Assembly: GCF_000340215.1 (NCBI RefSeq)
Contig: NW_006921539.1
Coordinates: 3,311,624-3,375,623 of the forward strand
DNA length: 64,000 nucleotides
Origin: Pseudocercospora fijiensis CIRAD86
Taxonomy: Eukaryota; Ascomycota; Dothideomycetes; Mycosphaerellales; Mycosphaerellaceae
Direction of reading: 5' to 3'
The stretch's first letter is position 1. The number at the start of each line of letters is the position of its first letter. A program made the position numbers and the translations under genes. The notes beneath the pieces are model-generated. The model was not told the origin of the DNA, ran no database searches, and was given only the letters and a program-made list of their open reading frames with translations. Below are positions 60,897 through 64,000 of the stretch, piece after piece.

Positions 60897-62234
60897 TCAA
60901 GGCCCGCCCTTGGGCGCCTGATTCCATCGCTTGAAGTTCCGCACAGAAGCGTGCATGGCTACAAACCTCGCTTGCTTGGGGTCGTAGCAGCTTTGCACAT
61001 CCAAGAGCACCCTGCCACGCGACCCTCGCACTTCCACCAATCCCTGTACCACGAACGTCCCTCGCGGCGGCTCCATCTTCTTTGGATTCCACTGCTTCCT
61101 GATTGTCGAGCTGAAGGAATGCATGGCGATATGAAGGTCGTGCGTGCCCTCCCCGCCGAGAGCATGTCCAGGCATGGGCACCTCAAAGCCGAATGGTAGT
61201 TTCTTTGCTCCCTCGCTCCCTGTTTTCGGCGCTTCTGTACTCGTCGCAGACGCTGATGAACGACCAACAATAGAGCTGGCATTACCATCGGCGTCGAGTT
61301 GCGCTTTCCCACCAACCTGTTTCCCATCTCTAGCAGCCTGCCGCTTCTCCATCACCTCGAGCGCGTGTCGATATCGCTCTTCTGGACTGAAAGGATCTTT
61401 GCCTTCCCACCCCAGAAGCTGCTTGATTCTTCGAAAGTGGATGCCCGCCAGAACGCTGGTAGCCGCCCACAACGAATCAAACGCAGCCTTGGGATAAAGC
61501 GCACGCATGAGTCGCCACTGCTTCTCCGGCGTCACTCTCTGCTGACTCAACGCCACAAAGCCATCGCCAATCTCAATTCCGCTTCGCTCGTACTCTTGAG
61601 GCGGGCCATCTGGAAATGAGATGTCCAGCCAGTATTTTCCTATCTTGGCATCCTTTCCCAACTGCTGCTTGATGATCGGATGCTTCTGACAGTTCGAGTA
61701 TACCGTCTGAACGAGTTCGTCCTGAATCTTTTTATGCCTTTGCTTATCTTTTGCAATCTTCACAAACTCCTGCCACTCTGGATCACTGCCTTTATAGAAT
61801 GTGCGCGGCATCTTTTTGCTCCAAGTGAGAGGAATGAATAAGCTGTCTTCCGAGGCATACCCAACGTCCTCCCCATCCTCAACTTCTTCCTCTTCTTCCC
61901 CTCCCTCGTCTTCTACTTCCTCGAGGCTCACCTCGACTGATATGCCCGCCGCCCTTGCGATTAGCAGCACATATGCCATCATCGCGCCACCCATGATCAC
62001 AGAGATCGCTACACGCTTCACAGTGAGGCGTGGTTTCTTGAAGCGAACAGGCTGAAATCGTACGGTCCCGCCATTTTGCCGAGATGCGATCTGTGACAGG
62101 AGTCGTCTTTGAGGGACTTGAATTAGACGAGGTGATTGTGTGTGTGTTTGCCGCTGTTGCTGCAATAATCGAGTGAGGCGAGGCGGACGTATGGGCTGTT
62201 GCCGCAGCCGCAAGGTACGGGGAAGCATGTGCAT
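60897..62234 (-). CDS. Conserved-looking mitochondrial membrane protein of unknown function
   Basis: Single exon, 445 aa (ATG 62234; the third codon, ATG 62228, is equally possible). The first ~60 residues are Arg/Gln-rich without acidic residues, a mitochondrial presequence. One membrane helix follows at ~75-95 (VKRVAISVIMGGAMMAYVLLIARAA). Directly after it lies a highly acidic run (~104-124). A soluble domain follows (residues ~135-445) with LTWSKKMPRTFYKGSDPEWQEF, KIGKYWLDISFPDGPPQEYER and a C-terminal beta-rich end, GTFVVQGLVEVRGSRGRVLLDV. I do not recognise the family. The topology suggests inner-membrane anchoring with the main domain in the intermembrane space. Confidence 0.72.
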   Translation of the reverse strand: MHMLPRTLRLRQQPIRPPRLTRLLQQQRQTHTQSPRLIQVPQRRLLSQIASRQNGGTVRFQPVRFKKPRLTVKRVAISVIMGGAMMAYVLLIARAAGISVEVSLEEVEDEGGEEEEEVEDGEDVGYASEDSLFIPLTWSKKMPRTFYKGSDPEWQEFVKIAKDKQRHKKIQDELVQTVYSNCQKHPIIKQQLGKDAKIGKYWLDISFPDGPPQEYERSGIEIGDGFVALSQQRVTPEKQWRLMRALYPKAAFDSLWAATSVLAGIHFRRIKQLLGWEGKDPFSPEERYRHALEVMEKRQAARDGKQVGGKAQLDADGNASSIVGRSSASATSTEAPKTGSEGAKKLPFGFEVPMPGHALGGEGTHDLHIAMHSFSSTIRKQWNPKKMEPPRGTFVVQGLVEVRGSRGRVLLDVQSCYDPKQARFVAMHASVRNFKRWNQAPKGGP

Positions 62235-62578
62235 GTCGACGGCTGAAAGAGTCGTGGCGGGAGGGCGAGAGAAGTGGTGAGAGGGTGTCGCTATCGATAT
62301 GACATGTGCGCGATGTTGCGGAAATGGCTAGAAGTGCCGTGTGTGTTTGTTGGTCGAGATGTCGAAAGTGAAATGTGGTGAGGTGATAGAAACAATCGCC
62401 GGCCGTCTTCTCGAAGGTTTCGGTGGCGGAGGAAGCAGTTCCGCTGACGATCAATCGACCCTGGAAGCGAAGGTGAGGCTTGGCAGACCGCGAGCTCTCT
62501 CATAGAGGCACGGCACGATAGCATCAATACCGCCACCGCCATCTCATCGCCTCGCCTCGCCACGCCACGCCACCGACG
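62235..62578. promoter_or_regulatory. Divergent promoter region
   Basis: 344 bases between the unknown mitochondrial protein and the DUF3844 gene; 'cgcctcgcctcgccacgccacgccac' at ~62549-62574 is a short imperfect repeat just before the + strand ATG. Confidence 0.5.
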
Positions 62579-63801
62579 ATGAAGCTCACCACGACGGGCA
62601 TAATATCAGCGCTATGCTGGAGCGCGCGCATCGGTTCGGCCAGCACCGCGCATATCCTCACATACGACCCTCACCCGCAGCCTAGACATGACCCGCATTC
62701 GAGAACGCTGTCGCCCGTGCCAGCGAGGTTACTGCTCGCGCAAAGGGCAGGCGTGGAGGACTATCATAGAGCAGATATAGCCAGGGACGAAGTGATCGAT
62801 GCCATCAATGCCTATGGACTGCGGCATCGCATGTTCACGGAGCAGCGTGATGGCCCAAGGAGAGCTTTGATCCTGGTCGAAGGCGCTGAAGGGAAAGAGC
62901 GTATGTGAAACTCCATATATTCGCGGGCTTCACTCTGACTGTGAATATCGCAGTCGACAGCCTCCGCTCAGCATATACGTCTGTGCAGGTGTCTCCAGCA
63001 CCGGCAGCGCATGCCAGCAAAGGTCTGTTCGTTGACCTCATAAAGCAATCTGACCCACGACCCCTCGCAGCCCTTTCGGACGATGCGGTCCTTGCCAACA
63101 TCAAGGAGACGAACAACGTCGTCGTGAATGGCGATATGTTCTACGTCGCTGACTCGCTGGCCGATGCCAGTGCAATGTTCGAGAAGCTTGCGAAGAGCAA
63201 CGAGTGGAGCATTACCGCGCTCATCTCGCCACCGGCAGACCTCTCTGCAAAGCAAGGAAAGGAAGAGAAGTTCCAATGGGGAACCTACGAGATCCCGCAA
63301 CGGCAAATCAAGGCAAAGCGAGACCGATCGCCAAAGGAGGAGCCTCTGACAGAAACACACGACTTCAAGCCCGTGCAGAGCTTCTCTGCTCCAGCCTCCT
63401 CTTTCGCCAACAATACTACACCACTTCGCGGCATCCTTCCGGCCTGCTTCACCTCGCAGTCCGCATGCGAAAGTGCAACAAGGAACTGCACGGGACACGG
63501 TGAATGCAGCAAGAAGTACCACGATCCCGACTCGCTGGCACCCGGTGGCAGTACAGGCCTGGACTGCTGGAGCTGCCAGTGCAAGTCGACCAAGAGCAGC
63601 GATGGCAAAAAGACGACTGTCTGGGGTGGACCAGCTTGCCAGAAGAAGGACGTCAGCGTGGAGTTCTGGCTGATCGCTCTCTTCACCGTCGGTCTGGTCT
63701 CGCTCATCGGATTTGCTGTTGGCACCCTGTTCTCGATGGGATCGGAAGAGCTGCCGAGCGTTATCGGCGCAGGCGTATCAGGGCCAACGGCGAGGAAGTA
63801 G
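62579..63801 (+). CDS. DUF3844-family type I membrane protein
   Basis: Two exons, 62579-62900 and 62954-63801, with a 53-nt intron; 389 aa. Signal peptide (MKLTTTGIISALCWSARIGS). The lumenal region carries an Asp-rich start and SLADASAMFEKLAKSNEWSI. The C-terminal DUF3844 block is an EGF-like cysteine cluster: ILPACFTSQSACESATRNC, CTGHGECSKKY, LDCWSCQCK and GGPACQKKDVS. One membrane helix (EFWLIALFTVGLVSLIGFAVGTLF, ~345-369) and a ~20-residue tail follow. DUF3844 proteins are fungal-specific and probably act in the ER/secretory membrane (related to yeast Vph2/Yos-type quality-control claims, unproven). Confidence 0.85.
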
Positions 63802-64000
63802 AAAGGATAATTTGGGGAGTGACGGAATATGTACCAGAAGCATTGGCGCGGCGTTCGGCGCGAAAGAGAGACGTCTATAAGTGCGAGACGGTATGTGATA
63901 TGTACCACCTGAATGTACAAGTTTGATATGAGTCTGCTGAATTTGACAGATTGCCTCACTTCCGCCACTCACTTCTCACTTAGGTTGCCTCACTTCTGGG
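63802..64000. other. 3' flank to window edge
   Basis: Non-coding; 'gcctcacttc' occurs at 63953 and again at 63985. Nothing else seen. Confidence 0.4.

Overview
The window is nuclear DNA from a filamentous ascomycete (Pezizomycotina), most likely a Dothideomycete. The reasons are: spliceosomal introns of about 45-75 nt with GT..AG ends and CTRAY branch points; single-exon genes mixed with genes of 2-5 exons; typical fungal families (Arg2-type NAGS, Gpr1/Fun34 acetate transporter, Mrp51, DUF3844, PREG/Pho80 cyclin); and a left edge that looks like repeat-induced point mutation (RIP). The class-level guess is inference; no rRNA or marker gene is present.

Layout. 1-560 is an AT-rich, TpA-rich relic. 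0.9-12 kb holds Dus2, a secreted ML-domain protein, a secreted fasciclin protein, FAN1 nuclease, an intron-containing tRNA-like gene and the Prp16 helicase. 13.4-17 kb holds a VOC protein, a glutathione transferase and an acetate-transporter homologue. 17-19.5 kb is gene-poor and repeat-flecked, but hides a three-exon small secreted cysteine-rich gene. 19.5-28.5 kb holds an augmin-like coiled-coil protein, TIM21, a TTC36-like protein, HPPD, a secreted GH1 glucosidase and a Pho80-type cyclin. 29.1-32.1 kb shows decay: a DUF1295 pseudogene with three independent lesions, then a membrane-protein gene whose first exon ends in a stop codon. 32.4-35.7 kb holds Mrp51 and an aminopeptidase P. 36.3-41.9 kb is more accessory: a serine-rich unknown, a patatin phospholipase with C-terminal zinc fingers and a CorA-like membrane protein. 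42-64 kb is mainly core: acyl-CoA-binding protein, a BTB protein, adenylate kinase, LETM1/Mdm38, an SDR, N-acetylglutamate synthase, SMC2, a DUF1537 kinase, a Rad51-like ATPase, an unknown mitochondrial membrane protein and a DUF3844 protein.

How the genes relate. There is no biosynthetic cluster. Several genes serve mitochondria (TIM21, Mrp51, adenylate kinase, LETM1, NAGS, the 60.9-62.2 kb protein), others serve genome maintenance (FAN1, SMC2, the Rad51-like ATPase), and a scattered set is secreted. Many genes are in divergent pairs sharing short promoters. A recurrent feature not explained by the gene list is a sharp local switch from a C-rich to a G-rich strand inside or at the edge of many genes. 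All splice models were made by eye from splice signals and reading-frame closure.
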